From Notospermus geniculatus (Eukaryota; Nemertea; Pilidiophora; Heteronemertea; Lineidae), in contig NMRB01000685.1 of NCBI GenBank assembly GCA_002633025.1, positions 44,472-108,471 on the forward strand: a stretch of DNA of 64,000 bases, read 5' to 3'. Positions 50,355-62,768 of this stretch are shown here, piece by piece. Under the pieces are notes generated by a model. It saw nothing but the letters and a program-made list of their open reading frames with translations. It was not told where the DNA came from and did not search any database. The translations under genes were made by a program, and so were the position numbers. The stretch's first letter is position 1, and every line of letters begins with the position of its first letter.

Positions 50355-52879
50355 CTTTATATTGGCCTTAAAATGATCTGATACGAAGACGGACTGACCA
50401 CGTGTCAACCCAGCCGTTTTCCGTCACCTTCTCAACCAGTCATCATTGCAATTATAAATTGCTTGGAATTCAGGCTGGGAATTTCTCAAACATGTAACTT
50501 TCTGCGTGCAGGAAGCCAATTAAACTTGGTCTTGTGTATTTTGGTATTTTTATACCTCGTGTATTGAAGGTCCTACATTTTCATTTACTTTATCGTCGAG
50601 GCAGTACTAAAAGGATTCATAAACTGTTTGCAATTTCTCAAAACGCCCCGAAACATTATTTGCATAATTCCTACGTGATTTTGTCGCAGGCTTTCATACG
50701 ACTGAATCATAATCTTCCCCTCGGAGGAACCCTTCCAGGTTTTTTTCTGGGAACTCAGCTACATATTCCAGTCTCGTGGAACTTAATTTCTGGAGCTTCC
50801 CTGTCAGGGCACAAGAATTCCACACTTCACGTCATGAGTCTCAAACGTATATAAATTACATTTCATACTTTAAATTGGCTCTATTAATTACCTCAATTAA
50901 CGTGTGCCATTACCCAGTCACTTTTAACTCTTGCCATTACATCGGAGATAAATAATTAACTATAGGTTTTACCGCTTATTCTGTGTGTGATGCACAAACC
51001 AGCATTTTTTTCGCAATCGCGTGCGACTGTCGTCGCCGTCGCATGCGACATCTGTCGTGGACCTCTCCACCAAACTATCACATCTAAGACTAGTGCCATG
51101 GCATTATTCTACTTGTATACAGATGCCCTCCTCGCTTGATAGGTGCTATTTGAAGGGCCTTTGAGAAATTGCAAACGATTTTAGGACAACTGTCATGCGT
51201 ATTTTTCTGATATATATATAATTTGCGCTTCTTATGCGACGTGGAGTTTCGGAATTCACTTTATCATTTATCAGCGGTCACAGTTTATTAGCAGAGCTCG
51301 AGTGCCCTGTGATAACAAGAGGTCATTACAGTTTATTGCAACTTTTGGCGGGAGTTTCTTTAACTCTTAACGGTATAGAACAGGGTAATCTCTTTTCATT
51401 TTGCCAGTTAGGAACTTTGTAAAATCCGACAATCCTTCAAAACCCAGTAAGCGCATCTTTAAATGACACCAACTTCCCGTGGTTCAAATCCTTAAAGTTT
51501 GTCACAGTCTGACCCGAGTTGAAATGTACCTATGACTTATGAATAACCTAAGTTGAAAAGTGCTGTTGTCAGTAGCACTTTTATAACGTTTTATTCCATG
51601 ATCGTGTTACATTTTTGCTGAATTATTTAAGCGCTCAACTTCATCGTGTGTGACAAGTGCGCGAAAAACGTGGTATTAGTTCGATTTCCATTCCCAAGCA
51701 CCACTACAACCATATGCAAAATGTCTGAATGCAATTTTCAATAATTCAAACCAGTTCAGGGGTTTAGTACTTAAAATAGTAGATTTTACCGTCAGTATGT
51801 TGGTTGGAGCAACTGCATGCCCACGTGACTGTTCCCCACGTCATTACACACGTAATTCACGACTTCGATTTTACATCAGATCGGGACGGGCTTAAGTACA
51901 CCCTCAAAGCCTATAGCCACTCCAACACTCTCGGCGATACCAATCCTGATTAAAATCATTGGGCATAACTCGCCAAACGCACTTGAAACCGTTTTGGATT
52001 TTTGTCATATGCTTCGAGCCACGATCAGAGCGACTGGGTCCTTCACTTTGGTGTACGGCAACCGAATACCCGCTGCATACAGCAAGGGTCGATACCGGTC
52101 GCGACGGCGGTACTTCGTTCGCGTCAGAGCCATGAAATCCAAGCCGTAATAAGTTACTATCTAACCTTGGCAGTCTACACTGCAATACCAATGCATCAGC
52201 TTCCAGAGATTTTTTTAAATAGTCCTAATTACATGTATCATAATTCCAGTTTCTCGCTGATTCTGCGTCCTGTATACTTTTTTTAATATTGTGGCTATAA
52301 GTATCTGATATACGGCGTGCGTGCACGAAGGTTGGCATGAGTACGTTTTTTCGCTTTGTGAAAGTTTCGAGAGTATTACAAAATGGCGGACATCGTGATG
52401 ATGTTCAAACACCCGATACGTATCCTTAACAACAGGTTTCAACTTCATTGTGTTTCATATAATTATGTGTTTCAATGCTTTATTTTGATGAATTCCGAAA
52501 CTCCGATGTTGTTCTTCACATTGTCACAGTTTTGGCCCGCAAGGCGCCCCATTGGTATTGCCAACTCTCGTAGTTTCTCGGCGTAAATATCGCGAGAGAA
52601 TTTACCAATGTGACGCATTCGAGTCTTTCTACAGCCTTCGTAATGTTGTATTTTGGTTCAGTTTCTGTTATGTTTACGCAGAAATTTGGGCATTTAGTGG
52701 TCGATCGTGAGAACGAGTTCTGACGATTTCAAACGGACTATTTTATGTTCGTAAGGATATTCCTTGTATTCTGGGGTAAGAGGGTTAATATCGTCGGAAG
52801 CTGCGTTTTTCCCGATCATTTAACATCATCAAATCTTTCAAATTACCTTCAAATTGAATTCTCCATTGTAAAACTCAAA
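50355..52879. other. AT-rich non-coding DNA downstream of SoxB1
   Basis: No gene recognised. 50880-50970 is dense in TAAT/ATTA homeodomain cores (ATTAATTACC, CAATTAACG, AATAATTAAC) and is a reasonable candidate for a conserved enhancer. No comparison was possible. Confidence 0.35.
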
Positions 52880-53917
52880 AGGTGCTGTTCACATGTTTTT
52901 TTGACATTTCTAAATGTGTTCAAATTCCATCACCGAACGCAGCTCCCGGCGAGATTGCATCTCGCTGAAGGCCACATGATTCACTGTGTTGTGTTTTTCA
53001 ACATGTGCTAAAATGGTAATGTTACTTATTAGACAGCAAATGTACAATACGGCGTACATGTACATCTAGAATAGAATTTATTTGACTGGGAAACTCCTGA
53101 TTTCATTATGTGGCTTCTGCGTTACCGTAGGATTATGACATTGGTTAAATGTTCCAGTGACAGCATGTTAAGTTTCGCGCCAAAATAACGCTTGTACTGG
53201 TCAGCTGTCTACCGTTGTCTCAAACGGGGCGCAGCGTGTAGTGTCGAATAATTAGGGATGGGTTTTTCAACTTGTTTACGTGTTCGCCCTTAACTTGTGT
53301 AACAAAGTGCCATCGGCGAAAGGATACTTGTAAAAACACACACCATTCATAGGCCTACAATATAGCACAGATAAGAAACACGCTGTACACAGTGGACATA
53401 CTGTACATTTGGCTTGATCTGAAAGACACACAACCTCGGTTTGGAAAGAAGCCGCCACCCTCAGTCGGGTCATTTGTGTTCATCAGGCGCGAATCCATCT
53501 TGTCACTGGAACATCTTTCCCGGGTAATTGCCTATTTCGATTTTCTTGCCAAAGATACATGTAACAATTGATGGTGGGCTAATTATGTTCGCCCGCAATT
53601 AGGCGTGGGTTGTTGAACAGCGCCATCACTAGATGTGGTGAAAATTTCATTTCAAATTAGAAAATATTATATCTTTGAAAAGATGGAAATTTTAAAGACA
53701 TTTTGTACATTATTGATATCTTCGTATTAAAAAGAGAAAATCGTATTTCTGAGTTTCTGTTTGAACTTGTTGCCATAGGCTAGATCTCCTCTCAAAAGAG
53801 AGGCAGGTGGAGAGATATCATCGGATGTATCTGGAGAAATTCTAAAACTAAGCCACGTCAGGGTGCTCTTAGCCCAGAGAATGTTGGCTCAATCTTACTC
53901 CACCGGAGCTGTCATCT
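52880..53917. repeat. 1,038-bp duplicated segment, copy 1
   Basis: Identical to 53919-54956 at the fixed offset of 1,039, except T53111 against C54150 as far as I can see. The end of this copy abuts a single N. Best explained as two overlapping contig ends or alleles that were not merged, rather than a biological duplication. Confidence 0.95.
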
Positions 53918-53918
53918 N
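53918..53918. other. Single-N join
   Basis: One N lies exactly between the two copies of the 1,038-bp segment, marking a scaffold join of overlapping sequences. Confidence 0.98.
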
Positions 53919-54956
53919 AGGTGCTGTTCACATGTTTTTTTGACATTTCTAAATGTGTTCAAATTCCATCACCGAACGCAGCTCCCGGCGAGATTGCATC
54001 TCGCTGAAGGCCACATGATTCACTGTGTTGTGTTTTTCAACATGTGCTAAAATGGTAATGTTACTTATTAGACAGCAAATGTACAATACGGCGTACATGT
54101 ACATCTAGAATAGAATTTATTTGACTGGGAAACTCCTGATTTCATTATGCGGCTTCTGCGTTACCGTAGGATTATGACATTGGTTAAATGTTCCAGTGAC
54201 AGCATGTTAAGTTTCGCGCCAAAATAACGCTTGTACTGGTCAGCTGTCTACCGTTGTCTCAAACGGGGCGCAGCGTGTAGTGTCGAATAATTAGGGATGG
54301 GTTTTTCAACTTGTTTACGTGTTCGCCCTTAACTTGTGTAACAAAGTGCCATCGGCGAAAGGATACTTGTAAAAACACACACCATTCATAGGCCTACAAT
54401 ATAGCACAGATAAGAAACACGCTGTACACAGTGGACATACTGTACATTTGGCTTGATCTGAAAGACACACAACCTCGGTTTGGAAAGAAGCCGCCACCCT
54501 CAGTCGGGTCATTTGTGTTCATCAGGCGCGAATCCATCTTGTCACTGGAACATCTTTCCCGGGTAATTGCCTATTTCGATTTTCTTGCCAAAGATACATG
54601 TAACAATTGATGGTGGGCTAATTATGTTCGCCCGCAATTAGGCGTGGGTTGTTGAACAGCGCCATCACTAGATGTGGTGAAAATTTCATTTCAAATTAGA
54701 AAATATTATATCTTTGAAAAGATGGAAATTTTAAAGACATTTTGTACATTATTGATATCTTCGTATTAAAAAGAGAAAATCGTATTTCTGAGTTTCTGTT
54801 TGAACTTGTTGCCATAGGCTAGATCTCCTCTCAAAAGAGAGGCAGGTGGAGAGATATCATCGGATGTATCTGGAGAAATTCTAAAACTAAGCCACGTCAG
54901 GGTGCTCTTAGCCCAGAGAATGTTGGCTCAATCTTACTCCACCGGAGCTGTCATCT
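53919..54956. repeat. 1,038-bp duplicated segment, copy 2
   Basis: Second copy of 52880-53917. It continues into unique sequence at 54957. The minus-strand 65-codon open frame at 54315-54512 is merely the repeat of that at 53276-53473. Confidence 0.95.
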
Positions 54957-57804
54957 TCTTTGTGTAGTTACGTTGACGGCCGTTTGATGGCGCCACTGTG
55001 TCCCCGTTGTTGGTGTCGTTATAATCTACAAGACGGCAGAGGCACCGCTACTTCAGTCATGTGGCTGTTCAAAACCTGCATGCATGGTCGGACTGATGCC
55101 CCTCCAACGTTACTGGACGATGAAACAGCCCGTCTTTTCCACCTTGGTGAAAACAGGCCATTTCTGGCTATGTCGTAACCACTTCCCCGCGGCCATGGAA
55201 GCACATCTTGTTCGAAATCTGCGGTTGCCCCCACAAAACCCCGTCCGTCAAGGCAACTACTGACAAATACATGTCCTCAGCTGAATTCACAATGTGTGGA
55301 TGCCGTGCCAGTAGGCTGTTTTGGAAGCTCCACCTGGAAAATCACCTACCCGGTAACTCCTTCCACACCAGCCGTGACAGCCCCAACCTCCGTCCTCCCA
55401 TCTGGCGATGTCTGCGTGCCGGTGATAATCAGCCGCGCTATTGACACAGGCCGCTACATAAGTTATCATGGGAATCGTCTTCTAAGTGGCCCAGATCAGT
55501 GAATCTTGATAGCGAGCTCCTCCACGACATCTGTCATGTTGAAACCGTCACCCCGGTCCCACGACGGACAGGAGTCCTCCACGCCGTGTCACAAATTTCG
55601 TGCTTGATTTAGACACGATGCTGTCAGCAGCAGCTGAGAGTGAGATCATTTTCATAATTAAACCTCCAAGTCTTGATTACACATAAGCAGCTTGGTCGTT
55701 TTCTAGGCGTGGGGAAGAATTCACGTCGTGTTGTCCCCCTCGGAGGTGCTGGTGGAGGAGACGCATACGGCCCGGTTGTCCGGTCCCCCTTCCCTGTCTT
55801 CTTCAACCGAACTGTGCCAGGACCATACGTGGTGAAAAGGATGTTCCTATTGCTCGTAGTAAATGTCCTCATTATGAACGGCCTTGTGTAGGATTTAAGG
55901 GACTGTCTATCACAAATATGGACTAATTTTTCGGTGCAATGGCGCCAGGACTATTGTCCCAAGGAGACTTTTATTACTGCCACATCGGTGCGAGGATACG
56001 CCGCGATGTCCGTGCGTTTGTCGTGAACATGCATCTTCTGACATTCTTGATATCGAAATAGGCAAAGACCAGTCAACATCCACATATTCTGTGACTAGTT
56101 CTATGTACCAATGGCGTAATACCGCAAGGGCTGAATGTTCATCCGCACATTGCATTGCTGCAAACTTTTATTCCTACTCTTTTTAATACGTAAAATGCTG
56201 ATTTGCCGTGCGTTTCAGTTCAGTGTCTTCGAATAGTTCCATTACAAATGCAAGTTCTGTCGTTTATTTGAGGCCGTCACGTCTAAAACTTGGTTATTCC
56301 GAAGGCCTACGCTTGTTTGGAGATTCATCGCCGATTTTGAGTATCATTGTATGAATTATGTATAAAGAATGCAAACCGCGGGTAATGTGACTTTTTTTAT
56401 TTCGTTTGTGTTCTCAGGGTGTCATATGTTGTCGTGCGTTCACTCGGTCCTGATGTTGGTCTGCACGGGAGAGTTATGACGAGTCGGCAATGTCTGGTGT
56501 TTGAAATATCCACATTCCTAACAATATGCCGTGATGACCTTGTGAATGTCCCACGTGCCAGGTGTGGTAGGAATGGCAGTCACTGAAAAAATGTCTCGTA
56601 TACATGTACAATGAAAACCATTCAAATTGCATGTATGGTTAAAAATGGTAAAAATTCGTGGCTTCCATCAGCGAATACCGCCGCTCCGTCTGGAAAATTG
56701 AACCAGGACCATGGATTGTGTTGACTGGTACTCCTGCCACACCGGTATTCGGGGGTTCATAGCAGGTCAGCATTGTGCTCAGCTTGACCAAGTGTAAGCA
56801 GCCTTATAGTAGTCCAAAGACCTAAGAATTTCTGTACAGAACTGTAACGACTTCGGATTTCATGGTGAAATTGAGTTTGTAGCCATGATATGATACCCCA
56901 GGGGGCATATTTAGGTGTAGTTGCTTCAAAGCATCATAGGAATGAAATTCTAGTAATGACATTGACTCTGGTTCTTCGGTCAAATATCGCTTGTAAATGG
57001 AAAGTTTAGCTATGTGTTGCTGCTGGTATTGCGTTTAACCCATTGGTGGCGATGGCGACTGCTGACAGATGAACACTTTGGCTGTTCTGCGTCAACTATC
57101 GTGATAAAATGCGATACAACAACGCCATTCTTCTGTCTTAATAGACCAATAAGAAGGTTTTGTTCAAATTTTGCTGCTTTTATATGTAAGCTTCTAAATT
57201 GAGATAAGGTTCACAAAATGTCGATAGTAACATCCAAATCTCAAAGTTTACCGAATCGGAATATTCTGGTGCCATTTCAGGACATGTTTGTGTATTTTCG
57301 AATGAACACCAACCAAAGTTTTAGAGAATTTTTTGATTATTTTTCCCCATTTTCATCGTCTTCGTTCGTGACATGATATCTTAGAGGGGATCAACTTTCT
57401 AATTATAAATAGAAAAGTTTTGTATTTGCTTTGAATTTGAGATCCGGGAAGACGTGACTAGCAATGTTCACCGTCTTGAAGGTATTTACTAAATGGAACG
57501 ACGGAGAACCTAATGCATAAAAAACTCATTTGAATTTGTATTTGATCACAACTTGCTGTCTTTGCATTGCGTGTTTTCACACTTGATAGCTGTCACTTTC
57601 GGCCATCACGATTTCAGTATTTGCGTCTCCCGCATGTCGAGATCGGAAAACAAACCTTAGACTAGCAACCTGTCGCGTTTTAAATTTGAACGAACACCCT
57701 GGGATTCACTGTCCAGTGTCGTAGATCTAATCACCTGAATCCGAAAACTTCAACCTGGCGGCGCCTATGTCACATGTTGTGGGTTCGGTTCTCACGTGAA
57801 TAGG
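54957..57804. other. Unassigned; GC-richer coding-like patch at 54957-55890
   Basis: The first 0.9 kb is clearly richer in GC than the flanks. Plus-strand frame 3 is open from 54960 to 55502 except for one TAA (55176-55178). The peptide is unlike anything I recognise, so this may be a degenerate exon or a chance compositional patch. The rest, to 57804, is AT-rich with nothing identified. Confidence 0.3.
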
Positions 57805-57928
57805 GAGTTTTCGCAAAGCCGCCGAAACGCCGACGCGAACGCCAAACCCATTGTTAAATGCCACGAAGAGAGCACAGAACAAAAGGACAGACGTTCGCGT
57901 CGGCGTTTCGGGGGCTTTGCGAAAACTC
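57805..57928. mobile_element. 124-bp MITE, copy 2 (inverted relative to copy 1)
   Basis: Same element as 7091-7214: inverted repeats GAGTTTTCGCAAAGCC.., the interior CACGAAGAGAGCAC..GAACAAAAGGA in reverse complement, and identical length. Its TIRs match each other over about 37 bp with one mismatch. Flanks are TAGG (left) and TAAA (right). Confidence 0.92.
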
Positions 57929-58895
57929 TAAATTCAGCCACGAAAGAGTGAAGGCGACTCAATTTGTCTGTGCGGATGGAACTCCGGTTTTCTCCTACAT
58001 GTCGAATTGATGATTTGTAAAGTTTGCCTTCGTCATGTTGTGAAGATGGGAGCGATGAAAGTCTACGGTATTTTGGGTGGAACATTTCTTTCTAAGCCTA
58101 CTTTTTCTATCTTTCCTATTGACGAGTCCTGATTGGACATTTGAGCTTCTAGAGTGTCTAAAACATTTTAAAACATAGCGCATATCGCGTAGGGATTTAG
58201 TATGACCGCATCACGGCGGCAACCTTCCGCGGGTCTAGGCCCGGAGTGGTAATTCAGTGAACGTTTTACGATCTCGACTGCGAGAGGTTGGTACTTGTCA
58301 AACCGACGGTCTCAGATCATATCATTAGCATTTTTCATCCCAGCAACGCATAGCTAATCTCTGCTAATGCATAAATGATACAACGTTAGCATGTCAACTT
58401 TTCCAATATCCCAAAGCCATGTTTCTTTCACACTGAAACGAAGAGGCGATACCACGCAGAGTAATCAGTGTGGTAGGGAAAATTACCCCTTGAAATAATG
58501 TCCGGGGACAATAACTTTTATTAAAGGATGAGGCCAGGTAATACAAAACATACTTGAACGATTACTTTAAATGCCGGTAAACTTGCCTCTTAAATAAAAA
58601 AAGCCTTTAATAATCAAATAAGTAATACGTACTACGATATATTAGGATGGACTCTGTCATTGGTTTTCGATTTGTATATTATTTGGTCTATGAATATGAG
58701 GATAACTTTATAAGTGTTCCCTTGAATGCAAGGGAGATGTATTATTCTATAGAATTTTCAAAGAAAAAATGTTCAGATTTTTTACGAAATGAATTTGGTC
58801 GTTTGTTATGTTTGTAAGCTTGTGTCGTTTCTGTGTGGACTCTCTGAAAGAAGTTAATGGCGATGATCTGTCGGACGGCCAGTTTCAGTCTCCTA
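57929..58895. other. Unassigned non-coding stretch
   Basis: Nothing recognised between the two MITEs; AT-rich unique sequence. Confidence 0.4.
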
Positions 58896-59101
58896 CCAAT
58901 GGGAGACTTTCCTGCCGTTAGAGGCCACCACTAGTTAGGGGTCTTAGAACGTCATGAAATTTGACGTCACAGAGAAGAAGTGCACGCCACAACGTCATCC
59001 ATAATGACGTCGAGGCCATGACTACGTCTCTGACGTCAAATTATGTGACGTTCTAGGGCCGCTAACAGGCGACCTCTAACGGCAGGAAAGTCTCCCATTG
59101 G
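58896..59101. mobile_element. 206-bp MITE carrying CRE palindromes
   Basis: Exact 29-bp terminal inverted repeats (CCAATGGGAGACTTTCCTGC.. at 58896-58924 and its complement at 59073-59101). Inside them a second inverted pair holds GACGTCA-rich sequence. Two full TGACGTCA sites (58962-58969 and 59031-59038) plus AACGTCAT and ATGACGTC half-type sites lie between. No coding capacity. The target-site duplication is unclear. Confidence 0.92.
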
Positions 59102-59590
59102 AGATCAAGTCCATAATGCTGCTCCAGGACCACAGACATCTCGATGGACCTCCACCCGGTGTGCCTGATGATCTTTAAGGACATGCATCAATTCATCGTC
59201 TCTCTGGGTCAGCTCAATTTCTGCGACCCACCTCAACCTCAACCTGATCATGGCCGCACGCATTCTCCTTTAAATGTCACTGGCCTTTGGCGCCCTTACG
59301 ACCGAAGTTCACATATTTGGCAAGCAAGTGCCCCAGCCCCTTCTTCAAAAGTTGATCGTACTGTTTTGCGCCAAGCCACAGGTCTATCTTTCAAACTTGT
59401 TTATGGGTCGTCGATGATTCAGAGACAGCCGAAAGAGGGCGTGTTACGGATTTCCTTGGCCAAGGACTTGGTTTTTGAGGCAGAAAGACGAGTTGGACTG
59501 GACAAAGAAATAGGTCATTGGGTGACTGAACAGCCCCTACTCATTTTCATCTGAGACGTATGAATGTATGCGAATGTAATGTTAGGTAGT
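59102..59590. other. Unassigned; 136-codon open frame
   Basis: A plus-strand frame from ATG 59144 to 59554 begins just outside the MITE. The peptide shows no recognised domain and length alone does not exclude chance. Codon use looks mixed. I would not call it a gene. Confidence 0.25.
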
Positions 59591-59662
59591 GCATTACTCC
59601 ATGTATTTTAACCAGGGCACTACCGGTAATGCATTACTACGTGTATTTCAACCAGTGCACTG
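59591..59662. repeat. Two tandem ~40-bp units
   Basis: GCATTACTCCATGTATTTTA..ACCAGGGCACT and GCATTACTACGTGTATTTCA..ACCAGTGCACT follow each other at a 40-bp period. Confidence 0.8.
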
Positions 59663-59847
59663 ATCTTCCATGCTGGTGTTTACCGAAACCAGGTCAAAAT
59701 AAACATTTGAGAATATTTTGATATGATAATCATGTTTGGTATCCGCTGACGTGCAAATTCAACACCTGCCACCGATTTACAATTTAAAATTCTTATTAAT
59801 TCATTGCAGTTATTGCATTCTTTTTATATTTGCACGATGTACTGTAA

Positions 59848-60085
59848 ATATGCCATTGAGTGTTGATGCACTGTTGGAAGTATGGCATTGAGTGTTGAGT
59901 GCACTCTAAGTATGGCATTGAGTGTTGAGTGCAGGATAGAAGTATGGCATTGAGTGTCGAATGCAGAATGAAATTATGGCATTGAGTGTTGAGTGCAGGA
60001 TGGAAGTATGGCATTGAATGTTGAAAGCAGAATGGAAGTATGGCATTGAGTGTGGAAGTATGGCATTGAATGTTGATTGCACTGG
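59848..60085. repeat. GGCATTGAGTGTTGAGTGCA minisatellite
   Basis: About eight units of the form ATGGCATTGAGTGTTGAGTG plus CAGAATGGAAGT, mostly 24-33 nt long with internal deletions. The last units, around 60040-60080, are diverged. Confidence 0.92.
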
Positions 60086-62071
60086 ATCAAATAGGACCGA
60101 TGTCTGATTAATTTGAAATCAAACTTGATTTCCTTTACCTTAACAGACCACAGGCAGTCTTTCACCCATTTCCATCTGTTCTCAAGGGATAGAGGTGAAA
60201 TATCGAGTGAAATATTATTATTGATAGCATAACAGTGGGTAAACTCATCGTGCACAGGCTTTTTTCAGTCGGTGCTTGAATGAATGGCCATACAGTTCTC
60301 TACCAGCTATTGATTATAGATAATCACAACGATATTTTTTGCAATTTGTGATGGAGTGAATGGCTTTTCTATGCCTTACAATGGCGGAGCAAACGTAGAG
60401 TGTGAATGTGAAGTGCTCTTGAACATAGTTCTTACGTATTAGTGGCAGATAGGCCTACAATCCTCTTCTCTCAACCGCCAACAGAAAAATACGAATCATA
60501 AAAGTGTCTTTAAGTGTGATAATTTGGTGGCATTTGCTTTTTGACGAAAATCGTAGGTTTACTGGTGTTCGTGATGATATGATGATGACATTGAAAGAAT
60601 TTTGAGAGTTTTAACTCGTTGTAAAATGAACACAGAACCAAAAGGAGATACACATTTGTTGCTGACGCAATCAAAACGGGTGACTAATTCTGATGACGTC
60701 ACGGGCTTCGTCACTTTTTTCATGAATGCTGATCGCATCAGCGATGATTATGCAAATTGCAAACTGCGCGCCGAGTGTGATACTATCGTCGGCCTACACA
60801 CTCTCACCAGGCCTCAGTCGACACGATTAGCAGGCAATGTGTTACCATGTGTACTGCAACAGCGTGCACTCCCATGACGTGAACCATTGCAATAAGTCAT
60901 GCATGGTGTGGCCCCGCGTCAGATGGTTATGACAAATATCCTGGCCGCCGTAACAGTTGCATGTGTCACCAACCAGTGACATGTGTTACACATGGCTGAC
61001 TGTTGTATGAATTATTAAGAATAAAACAGTAATGGCGTTTAGCGTTGTATTGCAATTTTTGCATTGATATTGTGCACACGCGGGTGACTATATGCGTTAA
61101 ATGTTCCGGGGAAAGGTTTAAAATAGACTTTGTTTACTAGTTTTCACCTTCTGTTATATTGTTTAGGCCTATTTTATCATGAAGGAAACGTGTCTATAAT
61201 CATATGTAGGCCTATCGTCTAGGCGTTCATGGAAAACATGGCTACGCCTACAGAGGAGTCAATACACGTATATTTACCAGTCCGTTAGTTTGTGAATAAA
61301 GATTCAGAGGATACACAGTCTGGTTTGATATATTTTTTGCCAAGCAGCACTTTCAAAATCGGTGTGTCAGTGGAAAAAGTCACGACGTATTACCACCGGC
61401 TGCGATGAATTAAGTTTATAATTCATTGCAAACTTTTTAACCCGATGAAAAAGCGGAACGATTTAATTTATTGTAATTTCCCTGGGGTGATCCGAGATTT
61501 ATAATGTTTGAATATTTAATTTTAATTCGTGGTACTTTTGTAAGTCTCCGTGGAACAGTTTTCATTTATTTCTGGACCTCCACAGCAAACTCAGCACTAC
61601 TGTACTGGATAGAACTGTACAATCATTTGTGGTTACCAATAAGGTGGGGCAAGGCCGCGCATTTTTTAAAGTGGTCTTTGAAGAGCGAACTTTGAGTATT
61701 TCCGACCTGTTCCAGTGTGGTGGATGTACTATCAAGTCTGTAGCTTGTGTATTTCATTTGACACAACTTAATTGCAATGGGACGACTCGAGTGTTGAATG
61801 AAATTGTAGACATTTCATTTGTGCTCAATCGGAAAAATGCAAACACGAGGCAATTAGTTGGATGTCAATGGCATATTAGCGTGTTTCTCTGAGTGTTTGC
61901 CACAAGCTCTTAACGTATGGACCACCACGACACAGCCAGTCCAACCCTTCATGTATATCTATATTGCTTGAGTTTTCATCCAAGCATGATTTGGTGTTCA
62001 GCTGCAGCAATGAGCTCGCTTTGCCATCAACCCATCATGGATTAACCCCTTGTAGACCAGTGAGAGCATTT
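60086..62071. other. Unassigned non-coding stretch
   Basis: About 2 kb with no gene recognised. TAGGCCTA palindromes lie near 60451, 61165 and 61206. The open frames are all under 95 codons without domains. Confidence 0.35.
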
Positions 62072-62768
62072 GGTCATCCTCCTCCTTTGGCCATCTTCGT
62101 CCTTTCATCATCCTCATCCTTCCGTCATCGCCATCGTCGCTTCATTCTATCGTCATCGTCATCCTTTCTTCATCATCATCATATCATCATCCTCATCATT
62201 TTTTCGTCATCTTTTCGTCATCGTATCGTCATCTTCGTCTTCACCCATTCGTCATCCTCATCCTTCCTTCATCATCATCATATCATCATCCTCATCATTT
62301 CGTCATCGTATCGTCATCTTCGTCTTCATCCATTCGTCATCCTCATCCTTTCCTCATCCTCATCCGCATCCTTTCGTCATCGTCATCATTTTATCATCGT
62401 CATCATTTTATCATCGTCATCCTTTCGTCATCGTCATCCTTTCGTCATCGTCATCCTTTCCTCATCCTCATCCTTTCGTTATCTTTATCCTTTCGCCGTC
62501 GTCATCCTCATCCTTTCGTCATCTTCATCCCTTCCTCATCTTCATCCTTTCGTCATCCTCATCCTTTCGTCATCCTCATCCTTTCCTCTTCATCCGTTCG
62601 TCATCCTCATCCTTTCGTCATCCTCATTCTTCCTCATCCTCATCCCTTCGTCATCCTCATCCTCATCCATTCGTCGTCATCATCATCATCGTTTCTCATC
62701 CTCATCTTTTCGTCATCCTCATCCTTCAGTCATCCTTATCATTATCCACACTCATCCTTTCTTTATCG
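62072..62768. repeat. 0.7-kb pyrimidine-rich simple repeat (TCATCC/TTTCGTCATCC)n
   Basis: A long imperfect array of CATCCTCATCCTTTCGT-type modules. It keeps two plus-strand frames open for over 250 codons of Ser/His/Phe/Leu/Ile repeats (SSSSSFRH, HPFVIL), which are artefacts of the trinucleotide-like composition. Confidence 0.95.

Noticed and set aside
53276-54512. Two identical 65-codon minus-strand frames, as if a conserved duplicated gene
   Set aside because: They lie in the two halves of the single-N duplicated segment and are identical only because the sequence is duplicated in the assembly.
59144-59554. 136-codon plus-strand frame
   Set aside because: Begins beside a MITE, no domain, chance length; not called as a gene.
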